Shown here: positions 40,265-50,095 of the stretch, one piece after another
How the letters are laid out: every line of letters starts with the position of its first letter
Position numbering within the stretch: the stretch's first letter is position 1
Assembly: GCF_007676705.1 (NCBI RefSeq)
Contig: NZ_VEBF01000001.1
Span: 620,001-684,000, forward strand
Origin: Paenibacillus xylanexedens
GTDB lineage: Bacteria; Bacillota; Bacilli; Paenibacillales; Paenibacillaceae
Length of the DNA: 64,000 nucleotides
Reading direction: 5' to 3'
Position numbers and translations under genes: made by a program
Notes under the pieces: generated by a model
Databases searched by the model: none
Told to the model about the DNA's origin: nothing
The model's input: the letters and a program-made list of their open reading frames with translations, nothing else

Positions 40265-43200
40265 TCAAACTACAACATGCCATCGGTCACGAATTTCAGA
40301 AATCCAATCGGTCATTTTCCAGCTGTCATCACATGGAACTGCACCTTTAACCCTGGAATATTTACGTTTTACATAATAACCTTGACCTGGAGGCAGTACC
40401 TTCAGCCCAGCTGAACTACCTCCGGATTCGGAATAAGGTATACGGAAGAACGAGAGATCGTTAGGGTCTAAAGTCCCGAATAGCATTCCGCTCTGGGAAG
40501 CCTTCACATCCGTTACCCAGTCAGAACCAAAGGTCGGGAAGTCTGCGGGTACCCCTGAGAGAATAACATGAACACCGCGATCCCTTCCTTGACGAACAAT
40601 CGCTCCCAATTGATCTTTTACATTAAAATCGTTTAGCTGCTTGGACAAGGTGTCCGCATCATCGATGACGAGCACAAGTTCCGGTCCACCGGAAATCTCG
40701 CCTCTTTTCAGAACTTCATCGTACAACTGTTGAATCACAGGTGCAAGCTGTTCTTCTCGCGATACGTGTCCACGGACATGGGGCAAACTGCTGATTTCTC
40801 CCAGCCCACCTGCACCATAACGCATATCTACCGTGTATATTTGCACATCTTCCGGAGAAGCATGATAAGCCAGTGATAACATCCAGGTTAACAAAAATGT
40901 CGTTTTGCCGCCTTCCATCGGACTCGTTACCATGAAATGCGGGCCTTCACGAAGATTAAGCTGGAACGGTTCCAGATCGTCCGTAAGCAGCCCTACAGGT
41001 ACAGTTACAGACGAAGTATCCCAAGCCTGACCATATGTTCCTGTCCGAATGAGTAGATCCTTGAGTCTGATCTCTTCCGGAAGGGGAGCAATCTGTGGTG
41101 CTTCTTCCCCTGTCCAGCCTTGGCGAATCTCAGCGATCGTCCGGCGCAGTGCGGAGGAACGCTTGCCCTCATCTGCTCCAGAAGAAGGTAATGCCGCCTG
41201 GAACATCAACGGTGGCACCTGCCCTTTAACCAGACCTCTACCTGGCGGAAGTTGGTTTGGTGCCTTGGAGGGCCTTCCCACGGCATAATAATAATCACTT
41301 GGATCGGATAATTCAAATGAAACTGCATTAGGAATATTGCTTCTGAATTTCTCAAATACATCCGTTACACGATTGGCAGTTAGCACAAATGTGATGCCTA
41401 GACTGCCGCCTTCACGCAGGATCGTCTCCAGAAGTTCATTTTCTTCCGGGTAGGCATTACGGAATGAAAGATAACCGTCGATAACCACCACAATCTGCGG
41501 GACGGCCGCATGAGCTGTCCGACGGTAGGCCGAAATCGTTTTAACGCCCGCCTCCGAGATGATATCTTTGCGTTGTGCTAACAGCTTGAGAATATAGCGG
41601 AATAACCGTTTGATCCGGTCTTCCTCCTCAGCCATCATCACGCCACCGATCTGAGGAAGTGCTGCAAAATCCTTCATCATGCGTCCCATATCGATAATGT
41701 AACCATGCCAAGGTTCAGTTCTGTGGGAACGTGCCAAGGACATCAACAAGGTCTGAACAAATGTTGTTTTTCCGAGTCCCGGCATGCCGTACACGACCAG
41801 ATGGCCTTGATCCACAGGCAATGCAAGCGGCTGCTGGCGTTGATTAGGAAGGTCATCCAGCAATCCAACCAGTGGTTTGAGACCACTCGCGCCGCCATCA
41901 AGTAGCACATCGCGATTCTCTTCTTCCTGCCAGTCCTGAAGACCTTCCCATTCCAGTGTCTCTGGTAAAGGTGGCAACCACGGTCCTGGCAAACGACGGA
42001 TACCTGCATCTGCTGCAGCCTTCGCTACATAGTCAATAAAGACCTGGAGCTGTTTCGGAACATCTTCCCCTTTAAGAACGGCTCTCCGCTCTCCGGTTAG
42101 CAGGGGTTCCCGCTTACCGTTCAGGCGCACTTCCATAACAGGCAATACAGTCGTTGCGTCCTCCTGCTGGTTATACGGCGCACCACTCCAGGCGAATTGC
42201 ATCTCTTCAAATACTTCATCACTACCGACCTGAAAATATCCACGCCCCGGCTTCGTAATCCAGGCAGCATTTGGGATCTTGATCATGTCCCTGCTGTCTC
42301 CCTCACTCTGTACGCGTAGGCAGATCCGGAAGCGAGAATTACTCCATATTTTATCATCCACAACGCCAGCTGGCTTTTGGGTTGCCAGGATTAGATGGAC
42401 CCCAAGTGTCCGTCCAATGGCCGCTATACTGATCAATTCATCCATGAACTCCGGCTGGTCCCGCTTCAATTGAGCAAACTCATCAATGATAATGACCAGA
42501 TGCGGAAGTGGTTGCTCATGTCTGGAACGCAGAATCTTGTAATATTCATCAATGTGCTGGAGGTTTCCCGCATCATTTAATATTTTTTGCCTTCTGACCA
42601 GTTCGGCACGAAGGGAAATATTCGCCCGCTCAATCAGATTTCCATCCAGATTGGTGATCGTACCCACTACATGTGGCAGATCAACAAATGTATTGGACAT
42701 CCCGCCACCTTTGTAGTCAATCAACATGAACGCCAGATCATGTGGATGAAATTCAGCAGCCAGTGAGGCTACGATGGACTGAATGACCTCACTTTTACCT
42801 GAACCGGTTGTACCCGCAATCAGACCATGGGGGCCATGACCCTGACGTTCGATTTTATCATGCAGGTTAAGAGCAATTTTTTTGCCACCAGCTCTTACGC
42901 CCATAGGTACGGGAAGTGTGTCAGGATATCTCGTCTGTCCCCACCTGGACACCACATCCAGATCCTCCACACGTGATGTGCTCAGCATATCGAATAACGG
43001 GAGCAGTTGCGGGATATCCGAAGCAGATGAACGCTTCAAACGAATCGGTGACATATATCGGGAAAGTGCCTCTGCCATCTCCTTCGAGATTACATCAGGC
43101 TTGTACGTTTGCTGAATAACATCCGCATCTTCGGTTTTTTTGATATACACACCTTTGCCCTTGGAGGCTTCCATAATCAATTGACAGTGCATTGGAAGAG

Positions 43201-44269
43201 ACTCCTTGCGATTAGCCAGTATAATGGTGCATACATCGATCTCCTGAGCCGACTCCAATAGTAGCGGAAGTAGCGGTTCTTCTTCAATCAATTGTGTATC
43301 GGAGAGAATCACAACGTAACACGGCGTTTGCACGCTTTTCTTGTAACGGTCTTCCTTATTGTTACGGCGCCGGTTCAACACGGAAAACAAGCTGTCCGCC
43401 AATTGATGCGCACCGCTGTGCCTGTCGGCCATATAGCGTTGTCCCTGGTCTTCATCCCAGATATGAGGCATCCAGCGAAGCCAATCCCATTCCTTGTTGT
43501 CTTTCTCTTCATAGAATGCAGCAAGCTTGAGTTCATCCGGTGAATGCCGTACCGTCAGTTGTGAGATGATGACTCGCAGGGAAGCGAGAACCTCATCCCG
43601 ATCACCGACCAGCCCCATAACTTTCGATTGAAACAGTGGCAATGTGATGGAAGCATCCGGTACCGTCTGGAATTCGGCCGCAAGTTCATGGGCAGCCTCG
43701 ATGAGCTCATCCTTTTCGTAGCCATCAATCCGTGGAACCTGAAGCTTGATTCGGAATGGAATCTCTCCCGTACCGATACGCACTTGAAGGAAATCATCGT
43801 CCTCCGGTGAACGTTCCCACAAGGAACTGTTCCGATTCTTCACCACTTGAAGACACACACCCGGATCACCGTGAATCTCGTACAGACTCTTCACTTGCTC
43901 CGCCTGCGCTTCCTTCAGTTCTTCGCGGTGTTTGTCCAGTTGAGCAAGATACATGACTTTGCGTTCTTCCAATTTTTTGCGATACGATTTCTTGTTGCTC
44001 AGATACACGAAGAATGGAATGGTGTAAGAAGTAAGCATCATCATGACCGTCATCATCTGAAACATCATATAATTGCTGTTGCCCATTTTGCCGGTCATGT
44101 TGATATATACGTAGAAACCAATGCTGACCATGGTCATCATGATCGGCACAATAATGGATATCATGGAAAACGTGGGTTTGCTCGGTTCTGTTGGAGGCCT
44201 GAGTATTTCAAGTCCTTCTTCCTTGAGAACCGGTGTCATTCTTGGAGAACGCTGATATAACACATTCAC
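40265..44269 (-). CDS. essC: Type VII secretion ATPase EssC
   Basis: A 1334-residue FtsK/SpoIIIE-type motor. Two transmembrane helices are at about residues 35-57 and 68-92. Three P-loop domains follow: GTTGSGKSEV near 486, GMPGLGKTTF near 831 and PMEGGKTTFL near 1120. The third is atypical, as in EssC/EccC family members. The N-terminal FHA pair of staphylococcal EssC (about 1480 residues) is absent. GTG 44269 follows GGAGG by ten bases. It powers export of WXG100 substrates across the membrane. Confidence 0.93.
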   Translation of the reverse strand: MNVLYQRSPRMTPVLKEEGLEILRPPTEPSKPTFSMISIIVPIMMTMVSIGFYVYINMTGKMGNSNYMMFQMMTVMMMLTSYTIPFFVYLSNKKSYRKKLEERKVMYLAQLDKHREELKEAQAEQVKSLYEIHGDPGVCLQVVKNRNSSLWERSPEDDDFLQVRIGTGEIPFRIKLQVPRIDGYEKDELIEAAHELAAEFQTVPDASITLPLFQSKVMGLVGDRDEVLASLRVIISQLTVRHSPDELKLAAFYEEKDNKEWDWLRWMPHIWDEDQGQRYMADRHSGAHQLADSLFSVLNRRRNNKEDRYKKSVQTPCYVVILSDTQLIEEEPLLPLLLESAQEIDVCTIILANRKESLPMHCQLIMEASKGKGVYIKKTEDADVIQQTYKPDVISKEMAEALSRYMSPIRLKRSSASDIPQLLPLFDMLSTSRVEDLDVVSRWGQTRYPDTLPVPMGVRAGGKKIALNLHDKIERQGHGPHGLIAGTTGSGKSEVIQSIVASLAAEFHPHDLAFMLIDYKGGGMSNTFVDLPHVVGTITNLDGNLIERANISLRAELVRRQKILNDAGNLQHIDEYYKILRSRHEQPLPHLVIIIDEFAQLKRDQPEFMDELISIAAIGRTLGVHLILATQKPAGVVDDKIWSNSRFRICLRVQSEGDSRDMIKIPNAAWITKPGRGYFQVGSDEVFEEMQFAWSGAPYNQQEDATTVLPVMEVRLNGKREPLLTGERRAVLKGEDVPKQLQVFIDYVAKAAADAGIRRLPGPWLPPLPETLEWEGLQDWQEEENRDVLLDGGASGLKPLVGLLDDLPNQRQQPLALPVDQGHLVVYGMPGLGKTTFVQTLLMSLARSHRTEPWHGYIIDMGRMMKDFAALPQIGGVMMAEEEDRIKRLFRYILKLLAQRKDIISEAGVKTISAYRRTAHAAVPQIVVVIDGYLSFRNAYPEENELLETILREGGSLGITFVLTANRVTDVFEKFRSNIPNAVSFELSDPSDYYYAVGRPSKAPNQLPPGRGLVKGQVPPLMFQAALPSSGADEGKRSSALRRTIAEIRQGWTGEEAPQIAPLPEEIRLKDLLIRTGTYGQAWDTSSVTVPVGLLTDDLEPFQLNLREGPHFMVTSPMEGGKTTFLLTWMLSLAYHASPEDVQIYTVDMRYGAGGLGEISSLPHVRGHVSREEQLAPVIQQLYDEVLKRGEISGGPELVLVIDDADTLSKQLNDFNVKDQLGAIVRQGRDRGVHVILSGVPADFPTFGSDWVTDVKASQSGMLFGTLDPNDLSFFRIPYSESGGSSAGLKVLPPGQGYYVKRKYSRVKGAVPCDDSWKMTDWISEIRDRWHVVV

Positions 44270-44323
44270 GAAGAGAAGACCTCCTTTAGTTCGTTCAATA
44301 ATGAATGTATACGTTCAAAAGCC

Positions 44324-44644
44324 CTATTTGTTGCTGTCCTGCTGAAACAATGAACGTCTTCCATATACAGGCGCTTCTTCTGAAGTCGTTGAAAATGCCC
44401 GCTGGACACGTACGCAACTGCCTTGCCGCAACCCGGTTTCCATTAACTGCTGCGCGTTCTGTGGAGAGAACCACAGACCTTCCGGGAACTTTGCTTCAAG
44501 GATGTACTGAATGCCGTCTCCCGGTGCCTGTCCGAAAATACGAACGCCGAGTAATGTCTTCAAATGTTCAATGGTACACTCGTCCGGAACCTCGATATCG
44601 AACCATTCGCCTTCCTCGCGGCCGGAATACACGGTAAGAATCAT
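44324..44644 (-). CDS. YukD/EsaB-like ubiquitin-fold protein
   Basis: A 106-residue protein with the beta-grasp start MILTVYSGREEGEWFDIEVP followed by CTIEHLKTLLG, and a C-terminal tail lacking a Gly-Gly. Small ubiquitin-like YukD/EsaB proteins regulate or cap type VII secretion. First gene of the cluster, 55 bp before essC. GGGAGGG precedes ATG 44644. Confidence 0.82.
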   Translation of the reverse strand: MILTVYSGREEGEWFDIEVPDECTIEHLKTLLGVRIFGQAPGDGIQYILEAKFPEGLWFSPQNAQQLMETGLRQGSCVRVQRAFSTTSEEAPVYGRRSLFQQDSNK

Positions 44645-45065
44645 TCGAATCCCTCCCATGGTCTCATATGTAAATTGTCCTAATGTCAGATTAAATCAAA
44701 AAAAAGAGAATGAATCGTTATACCAACCCTATTTTCTTACATAAACACCCTGTTTGCAATGTACCTCCTGTAATTTTGTTACATATGACCCACGTATATA
44801 TTAAAATATCGTACATTCGACTCAGAACTTTTGTGGCAGTTATGCATTTAAATATTGCGAGGATGCGAAACTTTTTGTTTTTGTTCCATTTAAATGGGAA
44901 ATAACTTCAGTTTTTCAGGACTTTTATTACTTCGCCCACAATCTAATTGTGAACACTTTTCAAACATTACTCACCTTTATGTTTTCATAAGCTGATTTTA
45001 AGGTAATTTTAAGCATTGGAATTTAATATTACCTGTATGAAATAACTCCCGTGAGGTGATTTCAA
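44645..45065. other. Divergent promoter region of T7SS cluster
   Basis: About 420 bp AT-rich, no gene. It should hold the cluster promoter and that of the small gene at 45,066. A stretch of AAAAAAAAG and several A tracts suggests a curved upstream region, but no single promoter is convincing. Confidence 0.45.
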
Positions 45066-45305
45066 GTGAGAACCCTAATAACCTTTCAAAACAAATCAAT
45101 CCCTGTATATTTTAATCAAGAAAACAAACAACCTATGCAGAAGACATTAAGATTGCTTAGCAGTGCTCTTGAGCATAAAATTAGCAACGGTAAACGCGCC
45201 ATTCAAAAATGTCTGCATTCTTTGATTAGTATTGAGATTGTTAACGGAGAAGCTATTCTCCACAGTCGAAGTGAAAATGACTCCCTTGCTTTATCGTTAT
45301 ATTAA
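45066..45305 (+). CDS. Small protein of unknown function
   Basis: 79 residues starting at GTG 45066 after GAGGTGA. No known motif; moderately basic N-half (LSSALEHKISNGKRAIQKCL) and a Glu/Ser-rich end. Supported by a good ribosome site and a strong terminator 40 bp downstream (45,342-45,379), which makes a real short gene likely. Confidence 0.6.
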   Translation: MRTLITFQNKSIPVYFNQENKQPMQKTLRLLSSALEHKISNGKRAIQKCLHSLISIEIVNGEAILHSRSENDSLALSLY

Positions 45306-45341
45306 AAGGAGTTCATCAAGTTACGTTCATTATAAGACATG

Positions 45342-45379
45342 AAAAAGGAAGCTGTCGCTAAAGACAAGCTTCCTTTTTT
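45342..45379 (+). terminator. Terminator of the small gene
   Basis: AAAAAGGAAGCT (45342-45353) pairs with AGCTTCCTTTTTT (45367-45379). Confidence 0.9.
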
Positions 45380-45424
45380 GTGTATACACGTTAACCGCAG
45401 ATTGGGATCCATATTGGTCATCAT

Positions 45425-45769
45425 TTAATGTAGTTTGCTTAGGACATAGGTGGCATCATGTTCTTCCGCAATCTCGGCTTTACGAATACGAATGACAAAC
45501 AGCCGAACCAAATTGGCACGTGTATGTTCTTCCTGACAGGTATCCAGCTTCCTCAGAATAAAGCGGTCAATGGACATGAATTTCTGGGCCCCTTTTCCAT
45601 TGGATTTACGGATCGGTTCTTCCGTGTATCCATAAATAACCAGATAAAGACAGCCCCAAACAGCTTTTTCGCCCTTAGGCTAAGCAGTATTTTTCTGAGG
45701 TGTAAAATCGTGCAAACAGCCTGTCCCTTCAAGCTGGAGACGGAATTTCGCATGATTTGTCGATCTTTA
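45425..45769 (-). pseudogene. Remnant gene with internal stop
   Basis: Minus-strand frame ending at TAA 45425 reads KFRLQLEGTGCLHDFTPQKN, then an in-frame TAG near 45,680, then GEKAVWGCLYLVIYGYTEEP and onward to RLFVIRIRKAEIAEEHDATY. The downstream half has protein-like composition and lacks its own ribosome site and start. Family not recognised. A plus-strand ORF over the same bases has no ribosome site and is less plausible. Confidence 0.4.
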
Positions 45770-45823
45770 GGTGACCCGTTCTAACCCTCCACAATTGACC
45801 CTGCTAATTCAACTTTTTTCGAC

Positions 45824-47299
45824 TTAATCTACTCCCGGATAGTCTCGATATTGGTGCTGAATGCTGATCCAGCGAGTACGTGTGAACTTCTCAATCGCCC
45901 AATCTCCGCCGAAGCGTCCAATTCCCGAAGCTTTCTCACCGCCAAACATCACATGCGCTTCATCGTTCACGGACTGATCATTCACATGCACCATGCCGGA
46001 CTCGATATGCTGGGCGACCTGATATCCTCGATTGAGGTCTTTGGTGAATACCGAACCACTGAGTCCATACGGGGTATCATTCGCCAGACGCACAGCTTCC
46101 TGCTCATCACTTGCCTTCATGATCACAGCCACTGGACCAAACAATTCCTGCTGCACAATATCTTGTTCAGGTTTGACATCCGCAAGTACAGTCGGTGATA
46201 ACACACTGCCTTTGCTGGTCCCTCCGAGCAATAACTGTGCTCCTTCAGCTTTGGTTTTGTTCACAAGCTCCAGTAATCGCTCTACCTCTTGTTCCCGAAT
46301 GAGAGGACCAACCAGTGTTTTGGCATCCGATGGATCACCTGACTGGATATTCTTCGTTTTGGCAACAAATGATTCAACGAACTTGTCGTAAATATCGGCA
46401 TGTACAATCATGCGATTCAGAGCCATACAGATCTGTCCCTGATGCAGAAACTTGCCAAAGACCGCTGCTTCGGCAGCACGTTCAATGTCGGCATCTTCCA
46501 GCACAACCATGGCATTGTTACCGCCCAGTTCCAGTGCCGTTTCTTTTAAATGTTCACCAGCCAATTTGCCAATTCCCTGTCCGACTTCCGTAGAACCCGT
46601 AAATGAGATCACTTTAGGAACCGGATGAGCGACAAAGTAATCCCCAATCTCGCTGCCACTTCCAGCAACCACATTCAGCACGCCCTCAGGCAGTCCCGCT
46701 TGTTCAAACAAATCGGCGATGAGCCAGCCTGCCGTAATCGGAGTGTCCGATGCCGGTTTAATAACCACACCATTACCAAGGGCTATTGCCGGAGCTACGG
46801 ATCGCATGCATAGATGCAAAGGGAAATTCCATGGTCCGATGACACCAATCACTCCCTTTGGCTCACGAACCACACGGTTCTCTTTACCAGGGGTGTTGGA
46901 AGGGATAATCTCCCCCTTCATCCGATAAGGAAATGAGGCTGCTTCGTCCACAATGCGTTTAGCCGCTGCGAACTCCGCCTCCGATTTGATTCGGGTACTC
47001 CCGGATTCCGTGATCAGCAGTTGAACGATCTCGTCTTTCCGCTCTGCCATCAGGGATGAAACTTTACGCAGTACCTCTTCCTTCACAGCAGGTAGAGACT
47101 TTGCCCATTCAATCGAATTTTCCTGAGCTGATTCATAAGCGTTATCTATGTCTTTCTTATTGGAAGAGCGCCATGTGGCAATAACTTCTCCCGTATAAGG
47201 GTTGATATTCTCCATTGTTTTCTCGCCGGAGCCATCTACCCATTGGCCATTAATATATTGTTTCGTCCATGTTGTATGTTCGGTTTCCATTAAAGTCAT
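45824..47299 (-). CDS. Aldehyde dehydrogenase family protein
   Basis: A 491-residue NAD(P)-dependent aldehyde dehydrogenase. GPWNFPLHL binds the cofactor and ISFTGSTEVGQGIG follows. The catalytic base Glu is in LELGGNNAM near residue 255, the nucleophile Cys in GQICMALNRM near 290. It oxidises an aldehyde to an acid; the sequence group with vanillin/benzaldehyde-type enzymes is likely. The start ATG 47299 follows AGGAGG by nine bases. Monocistronic. Confidence 0.92.
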   Translation of the reverse strand: MTLMETEHTTWTKQYINGQWVDGSGEKTMENINPYTGEVIATWRSSNKKDIDNAYESAQENSIEWAKSLPAVKEEVLRKVSSLMAERKDEIVQLLITESGSTRIKSEAEFAAAKRIVDEAASFPYRMKGEIIPSNTPGKENRVVREPKGVIGVIGPWNFPLHLCMRSVAPAIALGNGVVIKPASDTPITAGWLIADLFEQAGLPEGVLNVVAGSGSEIGDYFVAHPVPKVISFTGSTEVGQGIGKLAGEHLKETALELGGNNAMVVLEDADIERAAEAAVFGKFLHQGQICMALNRMIVHADIYDKFVESFVAKTKNIQSGDPSDAKTLVGPLIREQEVERLLELVNKTKAEGAQLLLGGTSKGSVLSPTVLADVKPEQDIVQQELFGPVAVIMKASDEQEAVRLANDTPYGLSGSVFTKDLNRGYQVAQHIESGMVHVNDQSVNDEAHVMFGGEKASGIGRFGGDWAIEKFTRTRWISIQHQYRDYPGVD

Positions 47300-47467
47300 C
47301 TGAATACGCCTCCTGATCAAGATTGAATGTCACACCTGCAAAACAGTGTAATACATCATTAACCTTGTTCAGAATTACGCAAACGTGCAGACTTGAATTA
47401 ACTCTTCCATTCCTTGAGCTTAAGGAAACAATACAATGCACCAATTTCTTCGCTCCCTGCATGCCTT

Positions 47468-48007
47468 TCATCTTTCAGGCAAGCTCTTCTCTCCAAAGAG
47501 GCTCAAGTCTTCCCATCCGTAGCCAACTTCAATCAAATCTTGACCCCCGATGCGGATGGACTGTGTATGGACTGGAGAGCCTCCCATCTTTTCATAGAAA
47601 CGGCACGCTGAATTACGCTCCAAAGCCCATATGATCAACCTTTTCATATTATGGGTTCGCAGATGATTAACAACATGTGTAGCCAGTTGTTGACCTATCC
47701 CCGTTTGTTGCATTTCCTTCAGCAAATATATGGCGTACAACTCTCCATCATAAGCTAATTTGCCTTCACGCTCCCTACCCCCACAGGCAAATCCGACAAT
47801 GTTCCCATCATGCTGTTCAGCTACTACCAGGATCTGATCCTTTTCGTCAGAGCGAATCGTCTTTTCCCACTGGGACAATCTTGATTCTATAGTCAAATGA
47901 TCCAAAAAATCGTCGGGCACAATTCCGCGATACGTTGTTTTCCAACTCTCTGTATGTACATGGGCTATTCCCTGTGCATCCCCTTCACGCGCCTGCCTGA
48001 TCTGCAT
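47468..48007 (-). CDS. GNAT family N-acetyltransferase
   Basis: A 179-residue protein with AREGDAQGIAHVHTESWKTT at the N-terminus and YAIYLLKEMQQTGIGQQLA (acetyl-CoA loop QQTGIG) in the middle, then RFYEKMGG. Similar to YobR/YpeA-like stand-alone acetyltransferases. The start is ATG 48007, or GTG three codons earlier (48,016). Substrate unknown. Confidence 0.88.
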   Translation of the reverse strand: MQIRQAREGDAQGIAHVHTESWKTTYRGIVPDDFLDHLTIESRLSQWEKTIRSDEKDQILVVAEQHDGNIVGFACGGREREGKLAYDGELYAIYLLKEMQQTGIGQQLATHVVNHLRTHNMKRLIIWALERNSACRFYEKMGGSPVHTQSIRIGGQDLIEVGYGWEDLSLFGEKSLPER

Positions 48008-48102
48008 GGCTATCACTCGCTTTCTCTCGTAACTGCCGTAGCTTTACCATATTATATGTTCTTCTTTCGATAATTCCAAACTCATCCACTTCAGTTCCTC
48101 TT

Positions 48103-48289
48103 ATAGAGGTTGTTCAAAAAGCCCGCTTTTGATTACGAAGGATGCCTAACGGCATCATCAGCATCGAATATGGAATTCAGCCGAAATGTCCGTTGCTCAC
48201 GTAGTTTTCCCTACGCTCTGCTACTCCATTTCTAGCTTCATCCCATCTTCTCGGTACTGAAAACCAATCTTTTTGAACACGCACTTATA
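48103..48289. repeat. MITE-like repeat, copy 2
   Basis: Same element as 35,992-36,166. Ends are TATAGAGGTTGTTCAAAAAG and TCTTTTTGAACACGCACTTA, roughly inverted. No coding capacity. It separates the GNAT and L,D-transpeptidase genes. Confidence 0.8.
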
Positions 48290-48304
48290 AAGTAAAATCC
48301 GGCC

Positions 48305-48643
48305 CTACGGCCGGATCGTTACTCTCGTGCCTACAGAAACCTTGGAAGACAGATCCAATACGTCCGAGTTGTACATGCGTATACAACCATTGGAGACGGA
48401 TTTGCCAATGGACCAAGGCTCATTGGTTCCGTGTATGCCATAATGGGGTGCAGACAGTCCCATCCACAACACGCCAAATGGCCCTCCTGGATTGGATTGT
48501 TTGTTAATAATAGTGAACTCCCCGCTAGGAGTCTGCGTGAGCATCTTGCCGGTTGCCACTGGATAGCCCTTAATCACCTGGTTACCATCCAGAAGATATA
48601 ACATGTGGTCGGATAGATCCACAATGATCCTGTAATCTGGCAT
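48305..48643 (-). CDS. L,D-transpeptidase (YkuD domain)
   Basis: A 112-residue catalytic domain with the motif [20 protein letters not shown] containing the active-site Cys. No LysM domain and no obvious signal peptide, so it is a minimal YkuD protein. It forms 3-3 crosslinks or attaches proteins to peptidoglycan; in spore formers it may act in the spore cortex. AGGAGGG precedes ATG 48643. Export must use an unrecognised route, or the protein acts inside the forespore. Confidence 0.9.
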   Translation of the reverse strand: MPDYRIIVDLSDHMLYLLDGNQVIKGYPVATGKMLTQTPSGEFTIINKQSNPGGPFGVLWMGLSAPHYGIHGTNEPWSIGKSVSNGCIRMYNSDVLDLSSKVSVGTRVTIRP

Positions 48644-48699
48644 AATGACATCCCTCCTGACCTATCTTATGCAAGATACCGGATGATGCCCGCCTGATT

Positions 48700-49845
48700 T
48701 CAGACTTCTTCCCACTCTTTCACACTACGGGAGTGTTTGGGTTTGCGACTACTGGCCGGTTTGCTGGAAGCTGTTCGCCTTCTTGTTGCTACCTCTTCTT
48801 TACGTTGTTGATATTGCAATTCCTTCTGCATTTTCAGATAATTGCTCAGCCGTTTTTCATCCAATGAGCCATCCTCTATGGCTTCCTTCACTGCACATCC
48901 AGCTTCCCGTGTATGACTGCAATCCAGAAATCTGCACGTAGCCGCGAGCTCTTCAATTTCTCCAAACGCATGCGAAAGTCCATCATTGCCTTCATCCCAG
49001 AGATTAAGCTCACGCATTCCCGGAGTATCGATCAATACCGCTCCCTGTGGAAGCACAAACATCTCTCGATGAGTTGTGGTATGTCTTCCACGGCTGTCTC
49101 CCTCACGGACGGATTGGGTAAGTTGTACATCCTCGCCCATCATCCAGTTCACAAGCGTAGACTTACCGCTACCAGAAGAACCTGTCAGTGCAACAGTCAA
49201 CCCTGGCTGTAGATATCTTTCAAGTAGAGACTTACCTTGGTCCTCCACAGCGGATATCGCCAGCACTTCGACGCCTGGAGCAATTCCCTCTACACTTCGG
49301 ATCTGCTCTTCCACATTCGGGCACAGATCACTTTTGCTCAGAACAATGACCGGTCTTACGCCACCATTCCAAGCCATCATCACATATCTTTCGAGCCGTC
49401 GAAGATTGAAGTCATGATTAAGTGCAGCAACAATCAGCAATGTATCAACGTTTGCGGCGATTAATTGTTCCTTGGTCACCGGACCTGCGGCCTGTCTTGA
49501 CACCCGGCTCTGGCGTGGCACCAGATTGTGAATAATTGCTTCTTCGCCTGACTGGCCCGTAATCGCCACCCAATCTCCAACTGCTGGCACCAAGCTGGTC
49601 TCCAGACTATCATGACGCATTCGGCCCGAAATTCTTCCCCAGCACTCGCCCTCTTCTGTGATCAAACGTTGCAGATGTCCATGGTCTGCGATAATTCTGG
49701 CTGGTTTGCTCTCCTGATCTTTCATCCCTGTCTCTTGCCATAGCTCCTGCCACTTTGCAGACCAGCCGTACTTCTCAATATGGTTATCTAAAATAAAAAT
49801 TCCTCCCAAAATAAGTTGTTTACTTCGTTCAAGCCGATTGAACAT
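48700..49845 (-). CDS. rsgA: RsgA-like circularly permuted GTPase
   Basis: A 381-residue protein. The N-terminal OB fold (GRISGRMRH, VPAVGDWVAI) is followed by the permuted GTPase order: LSKSDL (G4), then GSSGSGKST (G1), RHTTTHRE (G2), DTPGMREL (G3), and a C-terminal zinc site (CRFLDCSHTREAGC). It promotes late 30S subunit maturation. It is likely a second, shorter-relative rsgA paralogue, since the main copy usually sits with prpC/prkC. The start is uncertain: ATG 49845 after GGAG, with other possible starts downstream near GGGAGGA. Confidence 0.85.
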   Translation of the reverse strand: MFNRLERSKQLILGGIFILDNHIEKYGWSAKWQELWQETGMKDQESKPARIIADHGHLQRLITEEGECWGRISGRMRHDSLETSLVPAVGDWVAITGQSGEEAIIHNLVPRQSRVSRQAAGPVTKEQLIAANVDTLLIVAALNHDFNLRRLERYVMMAWNGGVRPVIVLSKSDLCPNVEEQIRSVEGIAPGVEVLAISAVEDQGKSLLERYLQPGLTVALTGSSGSGKSTLVNWMMGEDVQLTQSVREGDSRGRHTTTHREMFVLPQGAVLIDTPGMRELNLWDEGNDGLSHAFGEIEELAATCRFLDCSHTREAGCAVKEAIEDGSLDEKRLSNYLKMQKELQYQQRKEEVATRRRTASSKPASSRKPKHSRSVKEWEEV

Positions 49846-49866
49846 TGGTCTCCGGTTCCAGATCAA

Positions 49867-49900
49867 AACAAAAAAACCACGAGTATAAACACACCCGTGG
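49867..49900 (-). terminator. Terminator-like hairpin
   Basis: CCACG...CGTGG with a T run on the minus strand; second hairpin after the short-peptide unit. Confidence 0.6.
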
Positions 49901-50003
49901 CAATACGTAGTTATCCGAATGAAAGACTGCCCTTGTTATCGATATAACGGATAGAGCATTGATCATCCGCTACATTCAATTCAAGGAACACCCTTTATTG
50001 CAG

Positions 50004-50035
50004 ACAAAAAAGCCACGGGTTCGTCACCCGTGGCT
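50004..50035 (-). terminator. Terminator of short-peptide transcript
   Basis: AGCCACGGGT-tcgtc-ACCCGTGGCT perfect ten-base stem with six T on the minus strand. Confidence 0.9.
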
Positions 50036-50050
50036 TCATCTGAGCATGCG

Positions 50051-50095
50051 ATATTTTACGTTACCATTGGATATTACTATCCACCTAACGTAAAA
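50051..50095 (-). promoter_or_regulatory. Nested stem-loop after short ORF
   Basis: TTTTACGTTA and TAACGTAAAA form a perfect ten-base stem with an inner GGAT/ATCC pair, directly after the short ORF stop and before the terminator. Could stabilise the RNA or be a regulatory element. Confidence 0.6.

Noticed and set aside
45458-45784. 108-codon plus-strand ORF
   Set aside because: No ribosome site and no domain; the minus strand has more protein-like content, though broken.
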